DNA of 64,000 bases from NCBI GenBank assembly GCA_963580455.1, contig OY756962.1, positions 27,789,001 to 27,853,000 on the forward strand. The letters are read 5' to 3'. Below the pieces are notes generated by a model. The model was not told the origin of the DNA and ran no database searches. It saw only the letters and a list, made by a program, of their open reading frames with translations. The position numbers were made by a program, and so were the translations under genes. Below, piece after piece: positions 9,598-24,000 of this stretch; within the stretch, counting starts at the first letter, position 1, and each line of letters begins with the position of its first letter. Origin of the DNA: Euonymus europaeus (lineage: Eukaryota; Streptophyta; Magnoliopsida; Celastrales; Celastraceae).

Positions 9598-11846
9598 CGT
9601 AAACGGTTTTATGAATATCCGTTGACTCCGAGTTCGGAATTCGGTGATTTTTAGCTTGATTTCACACTACTTTTCGAGCTCTACAATCCAGGTTTTTCGG
9701 ATTTCGATTTCAGATCTCGTGGCTAGTAGGTCTCGTTTCACCTATTTAGCCGCGAAATGTGGTTTCTTTACGTAAACGGTTTTATGAATATCCGTTGACT
9801 CCGAGTTCTGAATTCGGTGATTTTTAGCTTGATTTCACACTACTTTTCGAGCTCTACAATCCTGGTTTTTCGGATTTCGATTTCAGAACTCGTGGCTAGT
9901 AGGTCTCGTTTCACCTAGTTAGCCGCGAAATGTGGTTTCTTTACGTAAACGGTTTTATGAATATCCGTTGACTCCGAGTTCTGAATTCGGTGATTTTTAG
10001 CTTGATTTCACACTACTTTTCGAGCTCTACAATCCTGGGTTTTCGGATTTCGATTTAAGAACTCGTGGCTAGTAGGTCTCGTTTCACCTATTTAGCCGCG
10101 AAATGTGGTTTCTTTACGTAAACGGTTTTATGAATATCGATTGACTCCGAGTTCTGAATTCGGTGATTTTTAGCTTGATTTCACACTACTTCTCGAGCTC
10201 TACAATCCTGGATTTTCGGATTTCGATTTCAGAACTCGTGGCTAGTAGGTCTCGTTTCACCTAGTTAGCCGCGAAATGTGGTTTCTTTACGTAAACGGTT
10301 TTATGAATATCCGTTGACTCCGAGTTCTGAATTCGGTGATTTTTAGCTTGATTTCACACTAATTTTCGAGCTCTACGATCCTTGCATTTCGGATTTTGAT
10401 TTCAGAACTCGTGGCTAGTTGGTCTCGTTTCACCTAGTTAGCCGCGAAATGTGGTTTCTTTACGTAAACGGTTTTATGAATATCCGTTGACTCCGAGTTC
10501 TGAATTCGGTGATTTTTAGCTTGATTTCACACTACTTTTCGAGCTCTACGATCCTGGGGTTTCGGATTTCGATTTCAGAACTCGTGGCTAGTTAGTCTCG
10601 TTTCACCTAGTTAGCCGCGAAATGTGGTTTCTTTACGTAAACGGTTTTATGAATATCCGTTGACTCCGAGTTCTGAATTCGGTGATTTTTAGCTTGATTT
10701 CACACTACTTTTCGAGCTCTACAATCTTAGGTTTTCGGATATCGATTTCAAAACTCGTGGCTAGTAGGTCTCGTTTCACCTAGTTAGCCGCGAAATGTGG
10801 TTTCTTTACGTAAACGGTTTTATGAATATCCGTTGACTCCGAGTTCTGAATTCGGTGATTTTTGGCTTGATTTCACACTACTTTTCGAGCTCTACGATCT
10901 TGGCATTTCGGATTTTGATTTCAGAACTCGTGGCTAGTTGGTTTCGTTTCACCTAGTTAGCCGCGAAATGTGGTTTCTTTACGTAAACGGTTTTATGAAT
11001 ATCCGTTGACTCCGAGTTCTGAATTCGGTGATTTTTAGCTTGATTTCACACTACTTTTCGAGCTCTACAATCCTGGTTTTTCGGATTTCGATTTCAGAAC
11101 TCGTGGCTAGTAGGTCTCGTTTCACCTAGTTAGCCGCGAAATGTGGTTTCTTTACGTAAACGGTTTTATGAATATCCGTTGACTCCGAGTTCTGAATTCG
11201 GTGATTTTTAGCTTGATTTCACACTACTTTTCGAGCTCTACAATCCTGGGTTTTCGGATTTCGATTTAAGAACTCGTGGCTAGTAGGTCTCGTTTCACCT
11301 ATTTAGCCGCGAAATGTGGTTTCTTTACGTAAACGGTTTTATGAATATCGATTGACTCCGAGTTCTGAATTCGGTGATTTTTAGCTTGATTTCACACTAC
11401 TTCTCGAGCTCTACAATCCTGGATTTTCGGATTTCGATTTCAGAACTCGTGGCTAGTAGGTCTTGTTTCACCTAGTTAGCCGCGAAATGTGGTTTCTTTA
11501 CGTAAACGGTTTTATGAATATCCGTTGACTCCGAGTTCTGAATTCGGTGATTTTTAGCTTGATTTCACACTAATTTTCGAGCTCTACGATCCTTGCATTT
11601 CGGATTTTGATTTCAGAACTCGTGGCTAGTTGGTCTCGTTTCACCTAGTTAGCCGCGAAATGTGGTTTCTTTACGTAAACGGTTTTATGAATATCCGTTG
11701 ACTCCGAGTTCTGAATTCGGTGATTTTTAGCTTGATTTCACACTACTTTTCGAGCTCTACGATCCTGGGGTTTCGGATTTCGATTTCAGAACTCGTGGCT
11801 AGTTGGTCTCGTTTCACCTAGTTAGCCGCGAAATGTGGTTTCTTTA
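9598..11846 (+). repeat. 7-monomer HOR block (1,211-bp period)
   Basis: Monomers 9771, 9944, 10117, 10290 and 10463 match 10982, 11155, 11328, 11501 and 11674 at an offset of 1,211 bp (7 x 173). Marks are AATCCTGGTTTTT; GATTTAAGAAC; TATCGATTGAC with TTCTCGAGC; TAATTTTCG; and GATCCTGGGGTTTCGG. The intervening monomers 10636 and 10809 are not matched in the second copy. Confidence 0.82.
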
Positions 11847-13390
11847 CGTAAACGGTTTTATGAATATCCGTTGACTCCGAGTTCTGAATTCGATGATTTT
11901 TAACTTGATTTCACACTACTTTTCGAGCTCTACAATCCTGGGTTTTCGGATTTCGATTTCAGAACTCGTGGCTAGTTGGTCTCGTTTCACCTAGTTAGCC
12001 GCGAAATGTGGTTTCTTTACGTAAACGGTTTTATGAATATCCGTTGACTCCGAGTTCTGAATTCGGTGATTTTTAGCTTGATTTCACACTACTTTTCGAG
12101 CTCTACAATCCTGGGTTTTCGGATTTCGATTTCAGAACTCGTGGCTAGTAGGTCTTGTTTCACCTATTTAGCCGCGAAATGTGGTTTCTTTACGTAAACG
12201 GTTTTACGAATATCCGTTGACTCCGAGTTCTGAATTCGGTGATTTTTAGCTTGATTTCACACTACTTTTCGAGCTCTACGATCCTGGCGTTTCTGATTTT
12301 GATTTCAGAACTCGTGGCTAGTTTGTCTCGTTTCACCTAGTTAGCCGCGAATGTGGTTTCTTTACGTAAACGGTATTATGAATATCCGTTGACTCCGAGT
12401 TCTGAATTCGGTGATTTTTAGCTTGATTTCACACTACTTTTCGAGCTCTACAATCTTAGGTTTTCGGATTTCGATTTCAAAACTCGTGGCTAGTAGGTCT
12501 CGTTTCACCTAGTTAGCCGCGAAATGTGGTTTCTTTACGTAAACGGTTTTATGAATATCCGTTGACTCCGAGTTCTGAATTCGGTGATTTTTAGCTTGAT
12601 TTTACACTACTTTTCGAGCTCTACAATCCTGGATTTTCGGATTTTGATTTCAGAACTCGTGGCTAGTAGGTCTCGTTTCACCTAGTTAGCCGCGAAATGT
12701 GGTTTCTTTACGTAAACGGTTTTATGAATATCCGTTGACTCCGAGTTCTGAATTCGGTGATTTTTAGCTTGATTTCACACTACTTTTCGAGCTCTACGAT
12801 CCTGGCGTTTTCAGAACTCGTGGCTAGTTGGTCTCGTTTCACCTAGTTAGCCGCGAAATGTGGTTTCTTTACGTAAACGGTTTTATGAATATCCGTTGAC
12901 TCCGAGTTCTGAATTCGGTGATTTTTAGCTTGATTTCACACTACTTTTCGAGCTCTACAATCCTGGGTTTTCGGATTTTGATTTCAGAACTCGTGGCTAG
13001 TTGGTCTCGTTTCACCTAGTTAGCCGCGAAATGTGGTTTCTTTACGTAAACGGTTTTATGAATATCCGTTGACTCCGAGTTCTGAATTCGGTGATTTTTA
13101 GCTTGATTTCAAACTACTTTTCGAGCTCTACAATCCTGGATTTTCGGATTTCGATTTCAGAACTCGTGGCTAGTAGGTCTCGTTTCACCTAGTTAGCCGC
13201 GAAATGTGGTTTCTTTACGTAAACGGTTTTATGAATATCCGTTGACTCCGAGTTCTGAATTCGGTGATTTTTAGCTTGATTTCACACTACTTTTCGAGCT
13301 CTACGATCTTGGCATTTCGGATTTTGATTTCAAAACTCGTGGCTAGTTGGTTTCGTTTCACCTTGTTAGCCGCGAAATGTGGTTTCTTTA
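11847..13390 (+). repeat. Mosaic satellite segment with 11-mer remnants
   Basis: Nine monomers. 11847 and 12020 resemble types J and K of the left-end 11-mer. 12193 resembles type H, with its own 1-bp deletion (172 bp). 12365 is the same I/F chimera as 6693. 12711 is a 161-bp monomer. No period of its own was seen. Confidence 0.75.
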
Positions 13391-15985
13391 CGTAAACGGT
13401 TTTATGAATATCCGTTGACTCCGAGTTCTGAATTCGGTGATTTTTAGCTTGATTTCACACTACTTTTCGAGCTCTACAATCCAGGGTTTTCGGATTTTGA
13501 TTTCAGAACTCGTGGCTAGTTGGTCTCATTTCACCTAGTTAGCCGCGAAATGTGGTTTCTTTACGTAAACGGTTTTATGAATATCCGTTGACTCCGAGTT
13601 CTGAATTCGGTGATTTTTAGCTTGATTTCACACTACTTTTCGAGCTCTACGATCCTGGCATTTCGGATTTTGATTTCAGAACTCGTGGCTAGTTGGTTTC
13701 GTTTCACCCAGTTAGCCGCGAAATGTGGTTTATTTACGTAAACGGTTTTATGAATATCCGTTGACTCCGAGTTCGGAATTCGGTGATTTTTAGCTTGATT
13801 TCACACTACTTTTCGAGCTCTACAATCCAGGTTTTTCGGATTTCGATTTCAGAACTCGTGGCTAGTAGGTCTCGTTTCACCTATTTAGCCGCGAAATGTG
13901 GTTTCTTTACGTAAACGGTTTTATGAATATCCGTTGACTCCGAGTTCTGAATTCGGTGATTTTTAGCTTGATTTCACACTACTTTTCGAGCTCTACAATC
14001 CTGGTTTTTCGGATTTCGATTTCAGAACTCGTGGCTAGTAGGTCTCGTTTCACCTAGTTAGCCGCGAAATGTGGTTTCTTTACGTAAACGGTTTTATGAA
14101 TATCCGTTGACTCCGAGTTCTGAATTCGGTGATTTTTAGCTTGATTTCACACTACTTTTCGAGCTCTACAATCCTGGGTTTTCGGATTTCGATTTAAGAA
14201 CTCGTGGCTAGTAGGTCTCGTTTCACCTATTTAGCCGCGAAATGTGGTTTCTTTACGTAAACGGTTTTATGAATATCGATTGACTCCGAGTTCTGAATTT
14301 GGTGATTTTTAGCTTGATTTCACACTACTTCTCGAGCTCTACAATCCTGGATTTTCGGATTTCGATTTCAGAACTCGTGGCTAGTAGGTCTCGTTTCACC
14401 TAGTTAGCCGCGAAATGTGGTTTCTTTACGTAAACGGTTTTATGAATATCCGTTGACTCCGAGTTCTGAATTCGGTGATTTTTAGCTTGATTTCACACTA
14501 ATTTTCGAGCTCTACGATCCTTGCATTTCGGATTTTGATTTCAGAACTCGTGGCTAGTTGGTCTCGTTTCACCTAGTTAGCCGCGAAATGTGGTTTCTTT
14601 ACGTAAACGGTTTTATGAATATCCGTTGACTCCGAGTTCTGAATTCGGTGATTTTTAGCTTGATTTCACACTACTTTTCGAGCTCTACGATCTTGGAATT
14701 TCGGATTTTGATTTCAGAACTCGTGGCTAGTTGGTTTCGTTTCACCTAGTTAGCCGCGAAATGTGGTTTCTTTACGTAAACGGTTTTATGAATATCCGTT
14801 GACTCCGAGTTCTGAATTCGGTGATTTTTAGCTTGATTTCACACTACTTTTCGAGCTCTACAATCCAGGGTTTTCGGATTTTGATTTCAGAACTCGTGGC
14901 TAGTTGGTCTCGTTTCACCTAGTTAGCCGCGAAATGTGGTTTCTTTACGTAAACGGTTTTATGAATATCCGTTGACTCCGAGTTCTGAATTCGGTGATTT
15001 TTAGCTTGATTTCACACTACTTTTCGAGCTCTACGATCCTGGCATTTCGGATTTTGATTTCAGAACTCGTGGCTAGTTGGTTTCGTTTCACCCAGTTAGC
15101 CGCGAAATGTGGTTTATTTACGTAAACGGTTTTATGAATATCCGTTGACTCCGAGTTCGGAATTCGGTGATTTTTAGCTTGATTTCACACTACTTTTCGA
15201 GCTCTACAATCCAGGTTTTTCGGATTTCGATTTCAGAACTCGTGGCTAGTAGGTCTCGTTTCACCTATTTAGCCGCGAAATGTGGTTTCTTTACGTAAAC
15301 GGTTTTATGAATATCCGTTGACTCCGAGTTCTGAATTCGGTGATTTTTAGCTTGATTTCACACTACTTTTCGAGCTCTACAATCCTGGTTTTTCGGATTT
15401 CGATTTCAGAACTCGTGGCTAGTAGGTCTCGTTTCACCTAGTTAGCCGCGAAATGTGGTTTCTTTACGTAAACGGTTCTATGAATATCCGTTGACTCCGA
15501 GTTCTGAATTCGGTGATTTTTAGCTTGATTTCACACTACTTTTCGAGCTCTACAATCCTGGGTTTTCGGATTTCGATTTAAGAACTCGTGGCTAGTAGGT
15601 CTCGTTTCACCTATTTAGCCGCGAAATGTGGTTTCTTTACGTAAACGGTTTTATGAATATCGATTGACTCCGAGTTCTGAATTTGGTGATTTTTAGCTTG
15701 ATTTCACACTACTTCTCGAGTTCTACAATCCTGGATTTTCGGATTTCGATTTCAGAACTCGTGGCTAGTAGGTCTCGTTTCACCTAGTTAGCCGCGAAAT
15801 GTGGTTTCTTTACGTAAACGGTTTTATGAATATCCGTTGACTCCGAGTTCTGAATTCGGTGATTTTTAGCTTGATTTCACACTAATTTTCGAGCTCTACG
15901 ATCCTTGCATTTCGGATTTTGATTTCAGAACTCGTGGCTAGTTGGTCTCGTTTCACCTAGTTAGCAGCGAAATGTGGTTTCTTTA
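13391..15985 (+). repeat. 8-monomer HOR block (1,384-bp period)
   Basis: Copy one is 13391-14774 and copy two is 14775-15985, where seven of eight monomers remain. Ordered marks: AATCCAGGG; GATCCTGGCATTT with CCCAGTTAG and TTATTTACG; GAGTTCGGAATTCGG; AATCCTGGTTTTT; GATTTAAG; TATCGATTGAC with GAATTTGG; TAATTTTCG. Single-base private marks such as GAATTTGG are shared by both copies. Confidence 0.85.
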
Positions 15986-18234
15986 CGTAAACGGTTTTAT
16001 GAATATCCGTTGACTCCGAGTTCTGAATTAGGTGATTTTTAGCTTGATTTCACACTACTTTTCGAGCTCTACAATCCTGGGTTTTCGGATTTCGATTTCA
16101 GAACTCGTGGCTAGTAGGTCTCGTTTCACCTAGTTTGCCGCGAAATGTCGTTTCTTTACGTAAACGGTTTTATGAATATCCGTTGACTCCGAGTTCTGAA
16201 TTCGGTGATTTTTAGCTTGATTTCACACTACTTTTCGAGCTCTACAATCCAGGTTTTTCGGATTTTGATTTCAGAACTCGTGGCTAGTAGGCCTCGTTTC
16301 ACCTAGTTAGCCGCGAAATGTGGTTTCTTTACGTAAACGGTTTTATGAATATCCGTTGACCCCGAGTTCTGAATTCGGTGATTTTTAGCTTGATTTCACA
16401 CTACTTTTCGAGCTCTACGATCCTGGCGTTTCTGATTTTGATTTCAGAACTCGTGGCTAGTAGGTCTCGTTTCACCTATTTAGCCGCGAAATGTGGTTTC
16501 TTTACGTAAACGGTTTTATTAATATCCGTTGACTCCGAGTTCTGAATTCGGTGTTTTTTAGCTTGATTTCACACTACTTTTCGAGCTCTACAATCTTAGG
16601 TTTTCGGATTTCGATTTCAGAACTTGTGGCTAGTAGGTCTCGTTTCACCTAGTTAGCCGCGAAATGTGGTTTCTTTACGTAAACGGTTTTATGAATATCC
16701 GTTGACTCCGATTTCTGAATTCGGTGATTTTTAGCTTGATTTCACACTACTTTTCGAGCTCTACGATCCTGGATTTTCGGATTTCGATTTCAGAACTCGT
16801 GGCTAGTTGGTCTCGTTTCACCTAGTTAGCCGCGAAATGTGGTTTCTTTACGTAAACGGTTTTATGAATATCCGTTGACTCCGAGTTCTGAATTCTGTGA
16901 TTTTTAGCTTGATTTCACACTACTTTTCGAGCTCTACAATCCTGGGTTTTCGGATATCGATTTCAGAACTCGTGGCTAGTAGGTCTCGTTTCACCTATTT
17001 AGCCGCGAAATGTGGTTTCTTTACGTAAACGGTTTTATAAATATCCGTTGACTCCGAGTTCTGAATTCGGTGATTTTTAGCTTGATTTCACACTACTTTT
17101 CGAGCTCTACGATCCTGGATTTTCGGATTTCGATTTCAGAACTCGTGGCTAGTTGGTCTCGTTTCACCTATTTAGCCGCGAAATGTGGTTTCTTTACGTA
17201 AACGGTTTTATGAATATCCGTTGACTCCGAGTTCTGAATTCGGTGATTTTTAGCTTCATTTCACACTACTTTTTGAGCTATACGATCCTGGCGTTTCTGA
17301 TTTTGATTTCAGAACTCGTGGCTAGTTGGTCTCGTTTCACCTAGTTAGCCGCGAAATGTGGTTTCTTTACGTAAACGGTTTTATGAATATCCGTTGACTC
17401 CGAGTTCTGAATTCGGTGATTTTTAGCTTGATTTCACACTACTTTTCGAGCTCTACAATCTTAGGTTTTCAGATTTCGATTTCAGAACTCGTGGCTAGTA
17501 GGTCTCGTTTCACCTAGTTAGCCGCGAAATGGGGTTTCTTTACGTAAACGGTTTTATGAATATCCGTTGAATCCGAGTTCTGAATTCGGTGATTTTTAGC
17601 TTGATTTCACACTACTTTTCGAGCTCTACAATCCTGCATTTTCGGATTTCAATTTCAGAACTCGTGGCTAGTAGGTCTCGTTTCACCTAGTTAGCCACGA
17701 AATGTGGTTTCTTTACGTAAACGGTTTTATGAATATCCGTTGACTCTGAGTTCTGAATTCGGTGATTTTTAGCTTGATTTCACACTACTTTTCGAGCACT
17801 ACAATCTTAGGTTTTCGGATTTCGATTTCAGAACTCGTGGCTAGTAGGTCTCCTTTCACCTAGTTAGCCGCGAAATGTGGTTTCTTTACGTAAACGGTTT
17901 TATGAATATCCGTTGACTCCGAGTTCTGAATTCGGTGATTTTTAGCTTGATTTCACACTACTTTTCGAGCTCTACAATCCTGCATTTTCGGATTTCAATT
18001 TCAGAACTCGTGGCTAGTAGGTCTCGTTTCACCTAGTTAGCCACGAAATGTGGTTTCTTTACGTAAACGGTTTTATGAATATCCGTTGACTCCGAGTTCT
18101 GAATTCGTTGATTTTTAGCTTGATTTCACACTACTTTTCGAGCTCTACGATCCTGGATTTTCGGATTTCGATTTCAGAACTCGTGGCTGGTTGGTCTCGT
18201 TTCACCTAGTTAGCCGCGAAATGTGGTTTCTTTA
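15986..18234 (+). repeat. Mosaic, more diverged satellite segment
   Basis: Thirteen monomers with many private changes, for example TTATTAATAT (16505), TTATAAATAT (17024), TTTTTGAGCTA (17197) and GTTGAATCC (17543). No clean higher-order period was found, apart from resemblance of 17543 and 17716 to 19965 and 20138. Confidence 0.75.
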
Positions 18235-19272
18235 CGTAAACGGTTTTATGAATATCCGTTGACTCCGAGTTCTGAATTCTGTGATTTTTAGCTTGATTTC
18301 ACACTACTTTTCGAGCTCTACAATCCTGGGTTTTCGGATTTTGATTTCAGAACTCGTGGCTAGTAGGTCTCGTTTCACCTATTTAGCCGCGAAATGTGGT
18401 TTCTTTACGTAAACGGTTTTATGAATATCCGTTGACTCCGAGTTCTCAATTCGGTGATTTTTAGCTTGATTTCACACTACTTTTCGAGCTCTACGATCCT
18501 GGCGTTTCTGATTTTGATTTCAGAACTCGTGGCTAGTTGGTCTCGTTTCACCTAGTTAGCCGCGAAATGTGGTTTCTTTACGTAAACGGTTTTGTGAATA
18601 TCCGTTGACTCCGAGATCTGAATTCGGTGATTTTTAGCTTGATTTCACACTACTTTTCGAGCACTACAATCTTAGGTTTTCGGATTTCGATTTCAGAACT
18701 CGTGGCTAGTAGGTCTCCTTTCACCTAGTTAGCCGCGAAATGTGGTTTCTTTACGTAAACGGTTTTATGAATATCCGTTGACTCCGAGTTCTGAATTCGG
18801 TGATTTTTAGCTTGATTTCACACTACTTTTCGAGCTCTACAATCCTGGGTTTTCGGATTTTGATTTCAGAACTCGTGGCTAGTAGGTCTCGTTTCACCTA
18901 TTTAGCCGCGAAATGTGGTTTCTTTACGTAAACGGTTTTATGAATATCCGTTGACTCCGAGTTCTCAATTCGGTGATTTTTAGCTTGATTTCACACTACT
19001 TTTCGAGCTCTACGATCCTGGCGTTTCTGATTTTGATTTCAGAACTCGTGGCTAGTTGGTCTCGTTTCACCTAGTTAGCCGCGAAATGTGGTTTCTTTAC
19101 GTAAACGGTTTTGTGAATATCCGTTGACTCCGAGATCTGAATTCGGTGATTTTTAGCTTGATTTCACACTACTTTTCGAGCACTACAATCTTAGGTTTTC
19201 GGATTTCGATTTCAGAACTCGTGGCTAGTAGGTCTCCTTTCACCTAGTTAGCCGCGAAATGTGGTTTCTTTA
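18235..19272 (+). repeat. 519-bp trimer duplicated in tandem
   Basis: Monomers 18235, 18408 and 18581 recur as 18754, 18927 and 19100. Private marks shared at the 519-bp offset are TTCTCAATTCGG, TTTTGTGAATAT with GAGATCTG, CGAGCACTAC and GTCTCCTTTC. The first monomer differs (GAATTCTGTG against GAATTCGGTG). Confidence 0.88.
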
Positions 19273-21002
19273 CGTAAACGGTTTTATGAATATCCGTTGA
19301 CTCCGAGTTCTGAATTCGGTGATTTTTAGCTTGATTTCACACTACTTTTCGAGCTCTACAATCCTGCATTTTCGGATTTCAATTTCAGAACTCGTGGCTA
19401 GTAGGTCTCGTTTCACCTAGTTAGCCACGAAATGTGGTTTCTTTACGTAAACGGTTTTATGAATATCCGTTGACTCCGAGTTCTGAATTCGGTGATTTTT
19501 AGCTTGATTTCACACTACTTTTCGAGTTCTACAATCTTAGGTTTTCGGATTTCAATTTCAGAACTGGTGGCTAGTAGGTCTCGTTTCACCTAGTTAGCCG
19601 CGAAATTTGGTTTCTTTACGTAAACGGTTTTATGAATATCCGTTGACTCCGAGTTCTGAATTCGGTGATTTTTAGCTTGATTTCACACTACTTTTCGAGC
19701 TCTACAATCCTGCATTTTCGAATTTCAATTTCAGAACTCGTGGCTAGTAGGTCTCGTTTCACCTAGTTAGCCACGAAATGTGGTTTCTTTACGTAAACGG
19801 TTTTATGAATATCCGTTGACTCCGAGTTCTGAATTCGGTGATTTTTAGCTTGATTTCACACTACTTTTCGAGCTCTACAATCCTCGGTTTTCGGATTTCG
19901 ATTTCAGAACTCGTGGCTAGTAGGTCTCGTTTCACCTAGTTAGCCGCAAAATGGGGTTTCTTTACGTAAACGGTTTTATGAATATCCGTTGAATCCGAGT
20001 TCTGAATTCGGTGATTTTTAGCTTGATTTCACACTACTTTTCGAGCTCTACAATCCTGCATTTTCGGATTTCAATTTCAGAACTCGTGGCTAGTAGGTCT
20101 CGTTTCACCTAGTTAGCCACGAAATGTGGTTTCTTTACGTAAACGGTTTTATGAATATCCGTTGACTCTGAGTTCTGAATTCGGTGATTTTTAGCTTGAT
20201 TTCACACTACTTTTCGAGCACTACAATCTTAGGTTTTCGGATTTCGATTTCAGAACTCGTGGCTAGTAGGTCTCGTTTCACCTAGTTAGCCACGAAATGT
20301 GGTTTCTTTACGTAAACGGTTTTATGAATATCCGTTGACTCCGAGTTCTGAATTCGGTGATTTTTAGCTTGATTTCACACTACTTTTTGAGCTCTACAAT
20401 CCTGGGTTTTCGGATTTCGATTTCAGAACTCGTGGCTAGTAGGTCTCGTTTCACCTGGTTAGCCGCAAAATGCGGTTTCTTTACGTAAACGGTTTTATGA
20501 ATATCCGTTGACTCCGAGTTCTGAATTCGGTGATTTTTAGCTTGATTTCACACTACTTTTCGAGTTCTACAATCTTAGGTTTTCGGATTTCAATTTCAGA
20601 ACTGGTGGCTAGTAGGTCTCGTTTCACCTAGTTAGCCGCGAAATTTGGTTTCTTTACGTAAACGGTTTTATGAATATCCGTTGACTCCGAGTTCTGAATT
20701 CGGTGATTTTTAGCTTGATTTCACACTACTTTTCGAGCTCTACAATCCTGCATTTTCGAATTTCAATTTCAGAACTCGTGGCTAGTAGGTCTCGTTTCAC
20801 CTAGTTAGCCACGAAATGTGGTTTCTTTACGTAAACGGTTTTATGAATATCCGTTGACTCCGAGTTCTGAATTCGGTGATTTTTAGCTTGATTTCACACT
20901 ACTTTTCGAGCTCTACAATCCTGGGTTTTCGGATTTCGATTTCAGAACTCGTGGCTAGTAGGTCTCGTTTCACCTAGTTAGCCGCAAAATGCGGTTTCTT
21001 TA
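19273..21002 (+). repeat. Partial 6-monomer repeat block (1,038-bp period)
   Basis: Monomers 19446, 19619 and 19792 match 20484, 20657 and 20830 at 1,038 bp (6 x 173). Shared marks are CGAGTTCTACAATC with GAACTGGTGG and GAAATTTGG, then CGAATTTCAATT with GCCACG, then GCCGCAAAATG. The monomers in between are not repeated at this spacing. Confidence 0.78.
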
Positions 21003-24000
21003 CGTAAACGGTTTTATGAATATCCGTTGACTCCGAGTTCTGAATTCGGTGATTTTTAGCTTGATTTCACACTACTTTTCGAGCTCTACAATCCTGGGTT
21101 TTCGGATTTCGATTTCAGAACTCGTGGCTAGTAGGTCTCGTTTCACCTAGTTAGCCGCAAAATGCGGTTTCTTTACGTAAACGGTTTTATGAATATCCGT
21201 TGACTCCGAGTTCTGAATTCGGTGATTTTTAGCTTGATTACACACTACTTTTTTAACTCTACAATCCTGGGTTTTCGGATTTCGATTTCAGAACTCGTGG
21301 CTAGTAGGTCTCGTTTCACCTAGTTAGCCGCGAAATGTGGTTTCTTTACGTAAACGGTTTTATGAATATCCGTTGACTCCGAGTTCTGAATTCGGTGATT
21401 TTTAGCTTGATTTCACACTACTTTTCGAGCTCTACGATCCTGGCGTTTTCAGAACTCGTGGCTAGTTGGTCTCGTTTCACCTAGTTAGCCGCGAAATGTG
21501 GTTTCTTTACGTAAACGGTTTTATGAATATCCGTTGACTCCGAGTTCTGAATTCGGTGATTTTTAGCTTGATTTCACACTACTTTTCGAGCTCTACAATC
21601 TTAGGTTTTCGGATTTCGATTTCAGAACTCGTGGCTAGTAGGTCTCGTTTCACCTAGTTAGCCGCGAAATGTGGTTTCTTTACGTAAACGGTTTTATGAA
21701 TATCCGTTGACTCCGAGTTCTGAATTCGGTGATTTTTAGCTTGATTTTACACTACTTTTCGAGCTCTACAATCCTGGATTTTCGGATTTCGATTTCAGAA
21801 CTCGTGGCTAGTAGGTCTCGTTTCACCTAGTTAGCCGCGAAATGTGGTTTCTTTACGTAAACGGTTTTATGAATATCCGTTGACTCCGAGTTCTGAATTC
21901 GGTGATTTTTAGCTTGATTTTACACTACTTTTCGAGCTCTACAATCCTGGATTTTCGGATTTCGATTTCAGAACTCGTGGCTAGTAGGTCTCGTTTCACC
22001 TAGTTAGCCGCGAAATGTGGTTTCTTTAAGTAAACGGTTTTATGAATATCCGTTGACTCCGAGTTCTGAATGCGGTGATTTTTAGCTTGATTTCACACTA
22101 CTTTTCGAGCTCTACAATCCTGGGTTTTCGGATTTCAATTTCAGAACTCGTGGCTAGTAGGTCTCGTTTCACCTATTTAGCCGCGAAATGTGGTTTCTTT
22201 ACGTAAACGGTTTTATGAATATCCGTTGACTCCGAGTTCTGAATTCCGTGATTTTTAGCTTGATTTCACACTACTTTTCGAGCTCTACAATCTTAGTTTT
22301 TCGGATTTTGATTTCAGAACTCGTGGCTAGTAGGTCTCGTTTCACCTATTTAGCCGCGAAATGTGGTTTCTTTACGTAAACGGTTTTATGAATATCCGTT
22401 GACTCCGAGTTCTGAATTCGGTGATTTTTAGCTTCATTTCACACTACTTTTCGAGCTCTACAATCCTGCATTTTCGGATTTCAATTTCAGAACTCGTGGC
22501 TAGTTGGTCTCGTTTCACCTAGTTAGCCGCGAAATGTGGTTTCTTTACGTAAACGGTTTTATGAATATCCGTTGACTCCGAGTTCTGAATTCGGTGATTT
22601 TTAGCTTGATTTCACACTACTTTTCGAGCTCTACAATCCTGGGTTTTCGGATTTCGATTTCAGAACTCGTGGCTAGTAGGTCTCGTTTCACCTAGTTAGC
22701 CGCAAAATGCGGTTTCTTTACGTAAACGGTTTTATGAATATCCGTTGACTCCGAGTTCTGAATTCGGTGATTTTTAGCTTGATTACACACTACTTTTTTA
22801 ACTCTACAATCCTGGGTTTTCGGATTTTGATTTCAGAACTCGTGGCTAGTAGGTCTCGTTTCACCTAGTTAGCCGCGAAATGTGGTTTCTTTACGTAAAC
22901 GGTTTTATGAATATCCGTTGACTCCGAGTTCTGAATTCGGTGATTTTTTGCTTGATTTCACACTACTTTTCGAGCTCTACGATCCTGGCGTTTTCAGAAC
23001 TCGTGGCTAGTAGGTCTCGTTTCACCTATTTAGCCGCGAAATGTGGTTTCTTTACGTAAACGGTTTTATGAATATCCATTGACTCCGAGTTCTGAATTCG
23101 GTGATTTTTAGCTTGATTTCACACTACTTTTCGAGCTCTACAATCTTAGGTTTTCGGATTTCGATTTCAGAACTCGTGGCTAGTAGGTCTCGTTTCACCT
23201 AGTTAGCCGCGAAATGTGGTTTCTTTACGTAAACGGTTTTATGAATATCCGTTGACTCCGAGTTCTGAATTCGGTGATTTTTAGCTTGATTTTACACTAC
23301 TTTTCGAGCTCTACAATCCTGGATTTTCGGATTTCGATTTCAGAACTCGTGGCTAGTAGGTCTCGTTTCACCTAGTTAGCCGCGAAATGTGGTTTCTTTA
23401 CGTAAACGGTTTTATGAATATCCGTTGACTCCGAGTTCTGAATTCGGTGATTTTTAGCTTGATTTTACACTACTTTTCGAGCTCTACAATCCTGGATTTT
23501 CGGATTTCGATTTCAGAACTCATGGCTAGTAGGTCTCGTTTCACCTAGTTAGCCGCGAAATGTGGTTTCTTTACGTAAACGGTTTTATGAATATCCGTTG
23601 ACTCCGAGTTCTGAATTCGGTGATTTTTAGCTTGATTTTACACTACTTTTCGAGCTCTACAATCCTGGATTTTCGGATTTCGATTTCAGAACTCGTGGCT
23701 AGTAGGTCTCGTTTCACCTAGTTAGCCGCGAAATGTGGTTTCTTTACATAAACGGTTTTATGAATATCCGTTGACTCCGAGTTCTGAATGCGGTGATTTT
23801 TAGCTTGATTTCACACTACTTTTCGAGCTCTACAATCCTGGGTTTTCGGATTTCAATTTCAGAACTCGTGGCTAGTAGGTCTCGTTTCACCTATTTAGCC
23901 GCGAAATGTGGTTTCTTTACGTAAACGGTTTTATGAATATCCGTTGACTCCGAGTTCTGAATTCCGTGATTTTTAGCTTGATTTCACACTACTTTTCGAG

